Shown here: positions 18,583 through 27,558 of the stretch, in pieces
Position numbering within the stretch: position 1 is the first letter of the stretch
How the letters are laid out: every line of letters starts with the position of its first letter
Source of the DNA: an uncultured Cohaesibacter sp.
GTDB taxonomy: Bacteria > Pseudomonadota > Alphaproteobacteria > Rhizobiales > Cohaesibacteraceae
DNA: 64,000 bases
Direction: 5' to 3'
Assembly: GCF_963664735.1 (NCBI RefSeq)
Contig: NZ_OY761553.1
Location: 1,813,303 to 1,877,302 of the forward strand
The notes under the pieces: generated by a model
What the model was told of the DNA's origin: nothing
What the model saw: the letters and a program-made list of their open reading frames with translations, nothing else
Database searches by the model: none
Translations under genes and position numbers: made by a program

Positions 18583-18685
18583 TTCTGGCCTTCCCCGCAT
18601 TCCTCGCCTCTCCCACTCAGCCGCCCCGCTCCGCGTGAGGAGGATCTTTCACTCTCAATATGGAAGAAGCACTTAAACAAACAAA

Positions 18686-18711
18686 AAGGACGCACCTTAT
18701 TGTGCGTCCTT
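18686..18711. terminator. Bidirectional terminator between tonB and hutX
   Basis: AAGGACGCAC and GTGCGTCCTT form a perfect 10-bp stem around CTTATT, with an A-run on the left side and CAAAG on the right. It serves the convergent tonB and hutX ends. Confidence 0.8.
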
Positions 18712-18744
18712 CAAAGTAGATCAAGAGGCTATGATTAAGTCAGT

Positions 18745-19254
18745 TCAGAGCTCTGCAAGTCGATCGCGTAGGCTTTCAAAGGCTTTTACCTGTCCCGACA
18801 GGAAATTGCGTTCGGCGTCCCGCCCCAGATAGATCTTGAACATGCATGAGCCATCATCAGCATAGAATTGAACCGAATGGGTGTCCGACCCCATGAATTT
18901 GCGTGAAACAAAGGCGATCAATTCGCAAGCTTCGGCTTTGAGATGGCCACCAATCGGCTTTCCATGCAGATTGTAGTAGCCGCGGCCAATTTTGCCGTCA
19001 GGGATTTCTCCTCTGGCTTCGAAGACCACATTGCCGGTGTTGACGATGAATGTGATCTCGCCCCAATTGCGCATATCCTGCATCGCTTCAACAAAATGTC
19101 GCCCATCAATACAAATGGCCTCGCCTTCGGGAAGATTGCGAACGACATCACTAACCCGAGCCTCCGCAAGGCGAGCGATGTCTTCAAGCGAATGCATCGG
19201 GTTTTCTTCTTGTACAGCGATGATACGTGCAGCTAGATCATTAGACATGTTCAT
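18745..19254 (-). CDS. hutX: HutX/HugX-type cytosolic heme utilisation protein
   Basis: A 169-residue protein of the HutX (DUF1008) family, a cytosolic heme carrier or storage protein that supports heme degradation. Family features include an N-terminal helical part (SLEDIARLAEARVSDVVRNLPEG) and a beta-domain with GKPIGGHLKAEACELIAFVSRKF. It overlaps the end of hutW by 14 bases and is the last gene of the hmu operon. Whether translation starts at Met1 or Met3 cannot be decided. Confidence 0.85.
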   Translation of the reverse strand: MNMSNDLAARIIAVQEENPMHSLEDIARLAEARVSDVVRNLPEGEAICIDGRHFVEAMQDMRNWGEITFIVNTGNVVFEARGEIPDGKIGRGYYNLHGKPIGGHLKAEACELIAFVSRKFMGSDTHSVQFYADDGSCMFKIYLGRDAERNFLSGQVKAFESLRDRLAEL

Positions 19255-20677
19255 GTTTTCTCTCGGTATTTTTTGTCTGATGCGCCATCCCTGCCGGACT
19301 GCGTGTCATGTGGCCCTTTTGCTCGTTTGGAAGATAAAGGGATGACAGGAATTGCGTCATTTTCTGGGTTATTTGGACATGCCAGAATTTTCCGGCAATG
19401 GTGAGATCATAGAAGCGGTATTTCCGCTCGATGAGGCCTGCTTCCTGATATTGGTCCAGAAGTGGCGTGAGGGCTTGCATGACATCAGGCCCACCTACGC
19501 CGCTCTCTTGATGACCTTTCTGGATGGCAAGCGGGTCAAGGCGCATATGCTCTATGCAGGTGCGGATCGCATCGGCCAACGGAGCAAGTTGCCCCGACCG
19601 GGAAAGCCCCATAATCGGTAATGCTCCCGTTTCCATTTGATTGGAATACATTTTCAAAGAAGGGGTGTTGAACAGGCTCAAACCATTGAGTTTGCCACCA
19701 GCACCAGCCCCCAGAGCAAAGAAATCCCAACCGGTCTTGGCTCCGAAATTGTAAACCGAGCGTTCCCGATAGCCCTTGTTGCGCCAGTGCATGGAGGAAA
19801 TCTGCTCCCAGCCCAATTCCTGCATGACAGCAGCGCCCTCGACAAAGTAGCTGCCTAACTGTTTGCGGGAGATTGGGTCCAGCTTGCCTTTCTCGATGGA
19901 AAGCAACAGCGGCGTTCCCGGAATCAGGCTGAGACCATAGTGATCAACCCCGTCCAGACCAATCTGATCGACAAGAAGCAGATCCTCATGCCAACTTTCC
20001 ATAGTCTGTTTTGGCAGACCATAGATCAGATCGATGACGATGGCTCCGCTATCCATGGCAACAAGGGTTTCCAGCGCCTTGATGACATCTTCCTTGCTGC
20101 GTTTGCGGCCCAGTGCGCGGCGAATTTTGGTGTCAAATGTCTGAACCCCAAGAGAAATACGATTGACGCCAGCCTTGAAGGCCGCTTCCATCTTGTCTTC
20201 CGTGAAGGAAAAAACACGCCCTTCCAGCGTGATTTCGCAATCTGGGGCCAACGGCAGAACCTCCCGCAAGCCGGACACGAGACGGGCTATGTCTTTAGCC
20301 GTCAGCGCGGTTGGCGTCCCTCCCCCGAAATACAGCGCGCGCAAGGGAGGGCCTTCAAGAACCTTCCGCCCGGCAAAGCTTCTGGCCTGTTTCAAGACCA
20401 TATCAACATAGGCGGGACCGGCTTCCGGACGCCAGGGATTTTGATAGAAGCCACAAAACAGGCAGTGGTTTTCACAAAAGGGAATATGCACATAAGCCAT
20501 ACCCGGAGCAGTGCGCGGAGTATCGAGACACGTCTCCCAAACGGCGGCCTTGTCTTCCTCGCGAACGGGCATCTGACTTCTGAGCGGATGGGCCTGCCGC
20601 CCCTCTTCAAAGGCGTTGGCCAATGGGTCGTCGGAGATTTGTGCAAAATAGGGGGTTAAATCGATCTTTGCTGTCAT
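19241..20677 (-). CDS. hutW: HutW/ChuW-type radical SAM heme-degrading methyltransferase
   Basis: A 478-residue HemN-like radical SAM protein with the cluster motif Cys-x3-Cys-x2-Cys in FCENHCLFCGFY near residue 70 and the downstream LYFGGGTPTAL. Its placement between hmuV and hutX points to the ChuW/HutW group, which opens heme without oxygen, and not to coproporphyrinogen oxidase. I choose the ATG at 20677 (MTAKIDLTPYF). A possible earlier start at 20752 would overlap the hmuV end and adds nothing conserved. The same operon encodes a HemS-type protein. Confidence 0.85.
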   Translation of the reverse strand: MTAKIDLTPYFAQISDDPLANAFEEGRQAHPLRSQMPVREEDKAAVWETCLDTPRTAPGMAYVHIPFCENHCLFCGFYQNPWRPEAGPAYVDMVLKQARSFAGRKVLEGPPLRALYFGGGTPTALTAKDIARLVSGLREVLPLAPDCEITLEGRVFSFTEDKMEAAFKAGVNRISLGVQTFDTKIRRALGRKRSKEDVIKALETLVAMDSGAIVIDLIYGLPKQTMESWHEDLLLVDQIGLDGVDHYGLSLIPGTPLLLSIEKGKLDPISRKQLGSYFVEGAAVMQELGWEQISSMHWRNKGYRERSVYNFGAKTGWDFFALGAGAGGKLNGLSLFNTPSLKMYSNQMETGALPIMGLSRSGQLAPLADAIRTCIEHMRLDPLAIQKGHQESGVGGPDVMQALTPLLDQYQEAGLIERKYRFYDLTIAGKFWHVQITQKMTQFLSSLYLPNEQKGHMTRSPAGMAHQTKNTERKHEHV

Positions 20678-20703
20678 GGGATTGTTTCTAAAGGAGATGT
20701 TGC

Positions 20704-21498
20704 CTACATGCCCGACCGAAGCACGCAAGATTGGGGGAGGATGAAGGGACAAAGTTTTGCATGGGGGGCATGGTTGACACGGATCGGAACGCAGAATGCA
20801 TCCTCGATCAGTTGGTCGGTCACGATTTGGCCGGGGATACCGTCAGCCACAATTTTACCTTTGCTGAGAACCAGCAGGCGGTCGGCAAACATGGAGGCAA
20901 GATTGAGATCGTGGAGAATGGCAACGCAGCCCCCTCCCTTGGAGACGAACTCTCGGGCGAGCGTTAGAATATCCAACTGATGCCGGATATCGAGACTGGC
21001 AGTCGGCTCGTCAAGAAAGAGATAGCGTGGAATGTCTTGCGCCACCGGAGTCCAGACCTGACAAAGAACACGGGCCAGTTGCACCCGCTGCTGTTCGCCT
21101 CCGGACAATTCTTGATAAAGCCGACCTTCATAGCCGGCCAAGTCCACCCTTTCGAGGGCCTGCACGGCTCGCCTCGTTGCTTCGTGCAAGTTCCGTGCGA
21201 ACAGCCGTGCCCCCAGTCGCACCACTTCCAACACCGTAAAGGGAAAGGATAGATGATCAGACTGGGGCATGACGGCGCGTCTGGCAGCCATTTCAGCAAC
21301 AGGCCAGTTGGCCAATGGCTTTCCATCATAGAGAACCTGACCGCTTGCCGGGTTATAGTCGCCCGTCAGCAACTTGAGCAGTGTGGACTTGCCTGCGCCA
21401 TTCGGTCCGACAATGACAACAAACTCTCCGGCCTTGATCGTCAGATCGGCAGGCTGAAGCAGGACTTTCTTGCCGATCTTGACGGATGCATTCTTCAT
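20704..21498 (-). CDS. hmuV: Heme ABC transporter ATPase
   Basis: A 264-residue ATPase of the FecE/BtuD group, with Walker A GPNGAGKST, signature LSGGEQQRVQLARVL, Walker B YLFLDEPTASLD and switch His in AILHDLNLAS. I start it at 21498 (MKNASVKIGKK), 14 bases after the hmuU stop; upstream in-frame residues overlap hmuU. It drives heme import through HmuU. Confidence 0.9.
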   Translation of the reverse strand: MKNASVKIGKKVLLQPADLTIKAGEFVVIVGPNGAGKSTLLKLLTGDYNPASGQVLYDGKPLANWPVAEMAARRAVMPQSDHLSFPFTVLEVVRLGARLFARNLHEATRRAVQALERVDLAGYEGRLYQELSGGEQQRVQLARVLCQVWTPVAQDIPRYLFLDEPTASLDIRHQLDILTLAREFVSKGGGCVAILHDLNLASMFADRLLVLSKGKIVADGIPGQIVTDQLIEDAFCVPIRVNHAPHAKLCPFILPQSCVLRSGM

Positions 21499-21512
21499 TT
21501 CAAAAGTGTATC

Positions 21513-22622
21513 TCACAACAAGACGTCCCTTTTCGTTCGCAACAAAAGCCAAAGGAAGAACGGGCCGCCCACTGCCGACATGACGATACCGATGGGCAAT
21601 GACGCAGGGGCAACTACTGTGCGGGCGACCGTGTCCGCCAACAACAACAAAATTGCGCCCAGCAAGGACGAGGCAGGCAGCAGATAGCGATGATCTGGCC
21701 CGATAACCAATCGCAGCAAATGGGGGACGATAAGCCCCACGAAACCAATCCCGCCGGTCACGGCGACCGACGCGCCAACTGCCAAGGCGATGGATGTAAT
21801 GGTTACGCGTTTGAGACGCTGGACCGGCACGCCCATGTGACGCGCCTGATGATCGCCCAGCACGAGGGCGTTCAGCCCTTGAGCCGAAAATGGCATGACA
21901 GCAAGAGCAAGGAGGATAAAAGGCAAAACGGCCTTGATCTTTATCCAGTTGGCACCCGCAAGAGATCCCATGCTCCAGAAAGTGAGATCTCTTAGTTGCT
22001 GATCATTGGAGATAAAGACCAGATAGCCGGACAAGGCTCCCATCAAAGCCCCTATGGCTATACCTGCCAGCAGCATGGTGGCGACCGACGTCTGACCGCC
22101 TCTGGTGGCAATGAGATAGAGCAGCAGCGTATTAAACACCCCACCCAAAAACGCAAAGAGCGGCAACATGTAGATGCCAAGCAATGACTGGACGGGTGCG
22201 AGCAACGTGTCACCAAGAATAATGGCGATAATTGCGAAAAGCGCGGCCCCTGCCGATACGCCAACGATGCCAGGATCGGCAAGCGGGTTGCGAAACAGTC
22301 CCTGCATGCTGGCTCCGGCCGAAGCCAAAGCGGCTCCGACCAGAATGCCAAGCACCATCCTCGGCAGTCGTATATCCCAGAGAATGACGCTGTGACGCAG
22401 AGGCATTTCCTCTCCGCCAACCCAATAACTCCACAATTGCGGAATTTGCAGATCGGATGCACCAACCGCCAGTGAAAGACCGGCCGTTACCACCAACAAT
22501 AGCGCCAAGCCCAAAAGCACAAGACGTGCCAGCGGGGAGCGATCACCTCGAGCGCGTTTGATCGCGCCCAATAAATCGATTTTCCCCTCTCTTGGGTTCT
22601 CTGAGATCTCCCCCAGACTCAT
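21513..22622 (-). CDS. hmuU: Heme ABC transporter permease, FecCD family
   Basis: A 369-residue permease with about ten helices. FecCD-type landmarks are RLPRMVLGILVGAALASAGA, MQGLFRNPLADPGIVGVSAG and GFVGLIVPHLLRLVIGPDHR. A hydrophilic N-terminal tail of about 30 residues comes first. It overlaps hmuT by four bases (ATGA). Confidence 0.9.
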   Translation of the reverse strand: MSLGEISENPREGKIDLLGAIKRARGDRSPLARLVLLGLALLLVVTAGLSLAVGASDLQIPQLWSYWVGGEEMPLRHSVILWDIRLPRMVLGILVGAALASAGASMQGLFRNPLADPGIVGVSAGAALFAIIAIILGDTLLAPVQSLLGIYMLPLFAFLGGVFNTLLLYLIATRGGQTSVATMLLAGIAIGALMGALSGYLVFISNDQQLRDLTFWSMGSLAGANWIKIKAVLPFILLALAVMPFSAQGLNALVLGDHQARHMGVPVQRLKRVTITSIALAVGASVAVTGGIGFVGLIVPHLLRLVIGPDHRYLLPASSLLGAILLLLADTVARTVVAPASLPIGIVMSAVGGPFFLWLLLRTKRDVLL

Positions 22623-23572
22623 TGAGCAGCCTCAAGAGATAATTGGGCAATCGCTTCCTGATCGGGATAGAGTTGCTTTGCCAAATCCGCAACAGCACTG
22701 GCGGTGCGGGGACCAAAGCCAAGCAAATACATGCCATCCATTCGAATGATGTTGCCATTCTTGACTGCAGGAGAATTTGCCAGAGCCGGGAGAGCGGCCA
22801 GATCCTCATTGCTCGCGACAGATCCGTGCGAGCCTATCATCAAGATTGCATCGGGCGGATTGCCGAGCAACGCTTCGTCATCCACCATCTTGTATCCTTC
22901 GATGGATTGCATGAGATTGAGGCCGCCAGACATTGCAATGATTGCCGCAGCATGAGTGTTGCTCCCCCCGACCATCAATCGGCCATCGCGTACGGAGAAA
23001 ACAAAGAGCACTCTTTTTCTGTCTTGATCCGGAATCCGGGAAATGGCATCAGCAACCGCGTCCAGATCAGCTTTCACGCTTGCGGCCAGTTTCGCGGCTG
23101 CCTCTTCGGCATGGACGGCCTCTCCAACCGCCCCAATCTTCTTGATAATCCCCTCAGCACTGTAGGAGGTAGGGATAAACTTGATAGGAATGCCTGCCGC
23201 TTTCAGAATATCGACAGTTTCAAGGGGACCTGCGCCAGCTTCTGAAATGATCATGCCCGGTTCTACTGCAAGCACCCCTTCGGCATTCAAACGCCGGATA
23301 TAGCCAATGCTGGGTTTTTCGGTCAGAGCTTGGGCTGGATAGGTGCTGGTATCGTCCACGGCAACGATCTGATCCTGCAAGTCGAGCGCATACAGGATTT
23401 CGGTCACGGAGCCCCCAATCGAGACAATGCGCCGGCTGTCTGGCTCCGAAGCTTCAACCTGAGACACACTGCCCGGCCAGAGCCCCGACAAGGCTAGAGT
23501 CAAGGCCAGAGTTAGGGCCAGAGATAGGGCAAAAACACCGTTTGAAAGAGAAATAATTGATTTTTTAGCCAT
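22619..23572 (-). CDS. hmuT: Periplasmic heme-binding protein
   Basis: A 317-residue binding protein of the metal/heme (TroA-like) family. A long signal peptide carries an internal repeat, and RRIVSIGGSVTEILYALD and DDTSTYPAQALTEKPSIGY follow. It receives heme from the receptor and passes it to HmuU. It overlaps hmuS by one base and hmuU by four. The signal-peptide core ALTLALTLALSG is encoded by short tandem DNA repeats near 23492-23535. Confidence 0.9.
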   Translation of the reverse strand: MAKKSIISLSNGVFALSLALTLALTLALSGLWPGSVSQVEASEPDSRRIVSIGGSVTEILYALDLQDQIVAVDDTSTYPAQALTEKPSIGYIRRLNAEGVLAVEPGMIISEAGAGPLETVDILKAAGIPIKFIPTSYSAEGIIKKIGAVGEAVHAEEAAAKLAASVKADLDAVADAISRIPDQDRKRVLFVFSVRDGRLMVGGSNTHAAAIIAMSGGLNLMQSIEGYKMVDDEALLGNPPDAILMIGSHGSVASNEDLAALPALANSPAVKNGNIIRMDGMYLLGFGPRTASAVADLAKQLYPDQEAIAQLSLEAAQ

Positions 23573-24669
23573 TACACGTTTTCCCTCTTCAACTCTGAAG
23601 TGATTTGTTTTTTGGGAAGTTTCTCAACCAGATTGCGCCAGATCGGATTTTCATCTTCTTTCTCGTCCCGCACACCATAGAACTGAACGATCATGCCCCC
23701 ATCCCGGTCATAGACCTCAATTGACGTCACATGGCCGATGCTGTTGGGTTTGCGCACGAGCCAGACCGCGTGGATGTGATCTTCGCGCAGATGCAGATTG
23801 AAACCCGGATCGAGGATGTTGAACCAGTGACCGGCGGTCTTGAGATGCTCAATGGGCCCGGTGTGAATCTGGACACACCCCTTGTTGGGAACAAAGACCA
23901 TGATGGGCAGCTTCATATCTGAGGCCAAAGAAAGCACCGTTCGCACGCTGCCATTATCCAGTTTGCAAGCGAACTCATCGCCTATCAGGCGATGGGCTTG
24001 CAATCGATTGAGTTTGTGTTTTTTCAGCAGGCCAAAAAATTGATGGACATCGGTCATGCCACGCCAGTCTTGACGAAAACCGGCCACATCGACAGTTGCA
24101 TCATCTCGCTCGGGAAAAGCATCGTCTGTCTCGATTTGCTCCGTGCGAAAAAGCGAGAGTTGATCGTCATGAGCAAAGTCGGCTTTCAGCTTTTCAAAGC
24201 CTTCCAGATTGGAAGCGGGCCGAAGATAGATCTTGTGAACAGCCTGCCCTTCTGCATCAAAAACCTGAATAGAGCGTTTCACACCTGTTTCGGTTTGCTC
24301 CTCAACTGCAAAGACATGGAGCCAATGCTTGAGAAAGACCCGTAAATCCACCTCTTTGTTGAGGACGATGGCAACGGCATCCCCACCACCGACGCGCCCA
24401 TAGTGCCCGACCTTTTCGTGCACGCAGGATTCATTGCGTGTCAGGACCATCACTTCCCCAAGATCAATGAAGGCCTTCAGCATCTGTTTGCTTGCCGGTT
24501 TCAACCGCGTCACATCCTTGCCGACACGAGCAGCAAGCAACAAGCCTTCAGCAATTCCCATCGTAGCAGCTGCGTCGCGCGCTCTTTTTCCAGCCACGTC
24601 AGGGAGGCGTTGCTCTATAATCGTGGCGATTTTCTCCGCATCGGGATGCGGCTGCATATCAAGATTCAT
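23572..24669 (-). CDS. hmuS: HmuS/HemS-type heme-handling protein
   Basis: A 365-residue protein of the HemS/ChuS/HmuS family, with two homologous halves (about residues 40-190 and 210-355). Recognisable segments include VMVLTRNESCVHEKVGHYG and VQIHTGPIEHLKTAGHWFNI, the latter holding a likely heme-ligand His. In rhizobia HmuS acts in cytosolic heme breakdown or transfer. It opens the hmu operon after hmuP, 105 bases downstream of the hmuP stop. Confidence 0.9.
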   Translation of the reverse strand: MNLDMQPHPDAEKIATIIEQRLPDVAGKRARDAAATMGIAEGLLLAARVGKDVTRLKPASKQMLKAFIDLGEVMVLTRNESCVHEKVGHYGRVGGGDAVAIVLNKEVDLRVFLKHWLHVFAVEEQTETGVKRSIQVFDAEGQAVHKIYLRPASNLEGFEKLKADFAHDDQLSLFRTEQIETDDAFPERDDATVDVAGFRQDWRGMTDVHQFFGLLKKHKLNRLQAHRLIGDEFACKLDNGSVRTVLSLASDMKLPIMVFVPNKGCVQIHTGPIEHLKTAGHWFNILDPGFNLHLREDHIHAVWLVRKPNSIGHVTSIEVYDRDGGMIVQFYGVRDEKEDENPIWRNLVEKLPKKQITSELKRENV

Positions 24670-24774
24670 TGATTTTATTCCTCAATTTCCCGCACGCCCA
24701 TAATCAGGACTTCCAGCGCACCGGTTCGGGGACCACAGCTTCCCAACAGCAAAATGCAGGAAAGTGGATATGTC

Positions 24775-25005
24775 TTATTTTGTCAGGATGAGTTTCTGTT
24801 GCGCGGTGATGCGCAAACGATAGATTACCCCTCGATGGGAGAGATTTATTTCGCGCTCTTTTCCGAACAGTTTTTCAGTATCAAGAATAACGGGAAAAGA
24901 GCGCCGCTCATCATCAGAGAAATGAATGGCGTCCGGACCTTTGTCATTTTTAGTCATCATCAGCTTTTTTCTTTCCGTCGCATTGGAAAAAGCGGTCGAT
25001 TTCAT
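24775..25005 (-). CDS. hmuP: HemP/HmuP small heme-uptake regulator
   Basis: The C-terminal 40 residues match the HemP/HmuP family: LFGKEREINLSHRGVIYRLR followed by ITAQQKLILTK, with the conserved His-Arg-Gly and terminal LILTK. In Bradyrhizobium HmuP is a coactivator of heme-uptake genes. The start is uncertain. 25005 gives 76 residues, and Met at 24960 is also possible. The most upstream Met at 25062 is unlikely because it lies inside the operator at 25046-25062. The gene leads the minus-strand hmu operon. Confidence 0.82.
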   Translation of the reverse strand: MKSTAFSNATERKKLMMTKNDKGPDAIHFSDDERRSFPVILDTEKLFGKEREINLSHRGVIYRLRITAQQKLILTK

Positions 25006-25045
25006 CTTTCTCGGCGGTCCAATCCGAGATAAGTTGCTATAATTC

Positions 25046-25062
25046 ATGAGTATGTAACTCAT
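25046..25062. promoter_or_regulatory. IRO-box-like inverted repeat, copy 2
   Basis: ATGAGTATGTAACTCAT is a perfect 6-5-6 inverted repeat and contains TGA-N9-TCA. It is closely similar to the copy at 15177. It lies just upstream of hmuP in the region shared with the receptor gene. Confidence 0.65.
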
Positions 25063-25072
25063 AAATTTATTG

Positions 25073-25089
25073 TTGACTCATTTACTCAA
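25073..25089. promoter_or_regulatory. IRO-box-like inverted repeat, copy 3
   Basis: TTGACTCATTTACTCAA differs from the copy at 15177 by one base in the arms and lies 27 bp (centre to centre) from copy 2. The pair could bind two regulator dimers and control hmuP and, possibly, the receptor on the other strand. Confidence 0.5.
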
Positions 25090-25469
25090 GTTTAATACCT
25101 AACGCAAGAGACTTCTCAAAATAGTGCACATTGTTCTTGCTCAATTTTGTGAAGCACAACGACAGCCAGCCCGTTCGTTTGCCTATTCGGCGAAACGACA
25201 CCGCCAGCCAAAAATCGCTAAAATACAAGAGGTTAATATGCAATCAGCAGTGAATTGCATTGGCGGGTCCGGCGTTGCAACGGCTTGTTTTCCACCCCCT
25301 GAACATGGATGCGGAAATTTCCAAACCCTTATCAGGATGGGGCTGACAGGCAAGAACGAGCCATCAGCAATCAGGCTTTAGGCTACCCCTCATTCATATT
25401 TTGTTAACACCTTTTCACTTGGGCCATTTGAGCAAATGAGGTCCCGAACTGAAAATCCAGGAGAGTATC
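25090..25469 (+). other. Long leader before the receptor gene, with a possible short ORF
   Basis: No convincing gene fills this 380-base stretch. One candidate is a 47-codon ORF at 25238-25381 with GAGGT four bases before its ATG; its peptide is Cys- and Gly-rich and unrecognised. If receptor transcription starts near the operators, this would be a leader of about 360 bases that could hold post-transcriptional control. Confidence 0.3.
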
Positions 25470-27494
25470 ATGAACACCCATGCCATGCGGTTAGCGATGT
25501 TCCGTGCTGGAACTGCAATGATAGCAGTTTGTCTGTATACAGCAGCCGAAGCGCAGGATTCCCCAAAGGAAACCGTTGTCACCACACTTGACGAAATCAC
25601 AGTGACCGCCTCCAAGGGCGAGGGCGCGGCGATCGACGAGCTTGCTTCGGTTAGCGTTGTCGATGAAGCAACCAAGGAACAAACCGGCGCCAATACCGTA
25701 TTGGAACTCTTGCGAGCTGTTCCCGGGTTGAGCACTACAATGGTATCGGGAGACACAGCAGCCTCTGTCAATATCCGCGGTATGGAAGGCTATGGCCGCG
25801 TCGCCGTAACGGTTGACGGAGCACGTCAAAACTACCAGCAATCAAGCCACGGTCTGACGAGTGGCTCCTTCATTGTCGAGCCTGAGTTCCTGCAAGGCGC
25901 CACGGTCATCAAGGGCCCATCTGCAAATGCTTACGGTTCAGGAGCCATTGGCGGGGTTGTTGGTTTCAGAACGAAAAACCCTAGCGATTTTCTCGAAGAG
26001 GATGAAACCTGGGCCGCAGAAACCATGCTGCGCTATAGCACAAACAATGGCTGGGCTGCTGGCCAGACGGCCTCAGCTCGGGTGAATGATGCATTTTCGG
26101 TTCTCGGTTCTGTCATCTATCGAGATAATGATGTCTACAAGGACGGCGACGGCAACAAGGTTGCCAATTCAGATAGCCAGATTGTGCGCGGCATGATCAA
26201 AGCGGAAATCGAGCTCAGCGAAGAACAGAAGCTGGTACTCGGCTATATCCGAAACCACGATGAATCTGGCAGCTCCAGCTATGACAATGTGGTTGAGACC
26301 AATAACCTGACCGCCCAATATAGCTATGCAAGTCTGGATAATGATCTGATCGATCTTAAGCTGAATGGCTATTGGACAAGCACTGACCTAGAACAAACCT
26401 ACCTCACCAATGCCACATATAAGGGCCAGACAAGAACCTTCTCAATCGACACGATCGGAGCGGGTGTCGTCAACAACAGCCTGTTTTCGACAAACGCCCT
26501 TGAGCACAAACTGACATATGGTGTTGATGGCTATCTGGACACGGTCGATAACAGCGACCCAGCCTATTCTGGTGGAGATGGCGCAACGCCGTCTGGAGAG
26601 CGCTCGGTTTATGGTGCCTTCCTGCAAGATACGATCAGCTTTGATGACTGGCTCGAAGTTACCGGCGGCCTGCGTTACGATGCCTATAATCTGGATGGTA
26701 ATGGCGTAGACAATTCCGGAGATCATTTGTCGCCCAAAGTCACAGTCGGTGTGTCTCCATTCTCAAGCGGAGCTCTTGATGGTCTGCAGATTTATGGTTC
26801 CTATGCGGAAGCCTTTCGTGCACCGGCCCTCACCGAGACGCTTGTGAGCTGGTCCCATAGCGGCATGTTCGCGATGATCCCCAACGCAGATCTGAAGCCG
26901 GAAACATCTCGTAACTTTGAAGCTGGCCTGAACTACAAGGTCGATAGTATCTTCTCCGACACTGATGGCTTGCGACTGAAGGCTGCAGCCTTCCAGAATA
27001 ATGTCTCTGACTATATCGAACAGATCGGTATCGGAACGCCAACCAGCTTCTATGGCACGACCATTTACCCGGAATATCAGTATCAGAATATCAATGATGC
27101 TCGCATTGAAGGGTTCGAGATTGAAGCCTCCTACGACGCGGGTTGGATTTATGGCAACTTCACGGGAACCATTCAGAAAGGCTACAATGAAACGGAAGGC
27201 GGCTATCTGGATTCCGTGCCTGCCAACAAGTTCGTAACGACAGTTGGGTTCCGGGCGCTGGAAGACAAGGCGGACTTTGGTGTCCAGTGGGAGTCCATCA
27301 AGGCTCAGGAGAATACTGACAGTTCAGACTATGATCTTGTAAACCTGTTCGCTTCTTATGAACCACGCAAAGGAACGTCCCTTTCCGTGAATGTCGATAA
27401 CCTGCTCGACGAAACCTACAAGCCATACGGTTTCACGGATAATTCTCGTGGCAGGACGATCATGTTCACCCTGACCCAACGCTTTGGCGGCTAA
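25470..27494 (+). CDS. hmuR: TonB-dependent outer-membrane heme receptor
   Basis: A 674-residue receptor with a signal peptide ending near AEAQ, a TonB box (LDEITVTA), a plug domain (about residues 50-165, containing VKGP-type VIKGPSANAYGSGAIGG) and a 22-strand barrel ending in aromatic TLTQRFGG. The heme-receptor signature is present: FRAP in YAEAFRAPALTET (about 447-455), a His in WSHSGMF, and NADLKPE (about 472) in place of NPNL. It brings heme or hemoproteins into the periplasm using the TonB system encoded at 16036-18582. It is divergent from hmuP. Confidence 0.9.
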   Translation: MNTHAMRLAMFRAGTAMIAVCLYTAAEAQDSPKETVVTTLDEITVTASKGEGAAIDELASVSVVDEATKEQTGANTVLELLRAVPGLSTTMVSGDTAASVNIRGMEGYGRVAVTVDGARQNYQQSSHGLTSGSFIVEPEFLQGATVIKGPSANAYGSGAIGGVVGFRTKNPSDFLEEDETWAAETMLRYSTNNGWAAGQTASARVNDAFSVLGSVIYRDNDVYKDGDGNKVANSDSQIVRGMIKAEIELSEEQKLVLGYIRNHDESGSSSYDNVVETNNLTAQYSYASLDNDLIDLKLNGYWTSTDLEQTYLTNATYKGQTRTFSIDTIGAGVVNNSLFSTNALEHKLTYGVDGYLDTVDNSDPAYSGGDGATPSGERSVYGAFLQDTISFDDWLEVTGGLRYDAYNLDGNGVDNSGDHLSPKVTVGVSPFSSGALDGLQIYGSYAEAFRAPALTETLVSWSHSGMFAMIPNADLKPETSRNFEAGLNYKVDSIFSDTDGLRLKAAAFQNNVSDYIEQIGIGTPTSFYGTTIYPEYQYQNINDARIEGFEIEASYDAGWIYGNFTGTIQKGYNETEGGYLDSVPANKFVTTVGFRALEDKADFGVQWESIKAQENTDSSDYDLVNLFASYEPRKGTSLSVNVDNLLDETYKPYGFTDNSRGRTIMFTLTQRFGG

Positions 27495-27514
27495 GCCTGC
27501 ATCTGAACACCCGA

Positions 27515-27539
27515 TCTGCGGGGGGCTCCCCCGCAGATA
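27515..27539. terminator. Strong GC-rich hairpin after the receptor gene
   Basis: ATCTGCGGGGG and CCCCCGCAGAT form a perfect 11-bp stem with a GCT loop, 20 bases after the receptor stop. No T-run follows on either strand, so it may act in Rho-dependent ending or mRNA protection between the convergent receptor and TpsB-stub genes. Confidence 0.5.
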
Positions 27540-27558
27540 CCGCAAAAGGCTATAACCT

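Noticed and set aside
25382-25469. Fourth iron-type operator directly before the receptor gene
   Set aside because: TGAGCAAATGAG near 25428 resembles a direct, not inverted, arrangement and does not fit TGA-N9-TCA.
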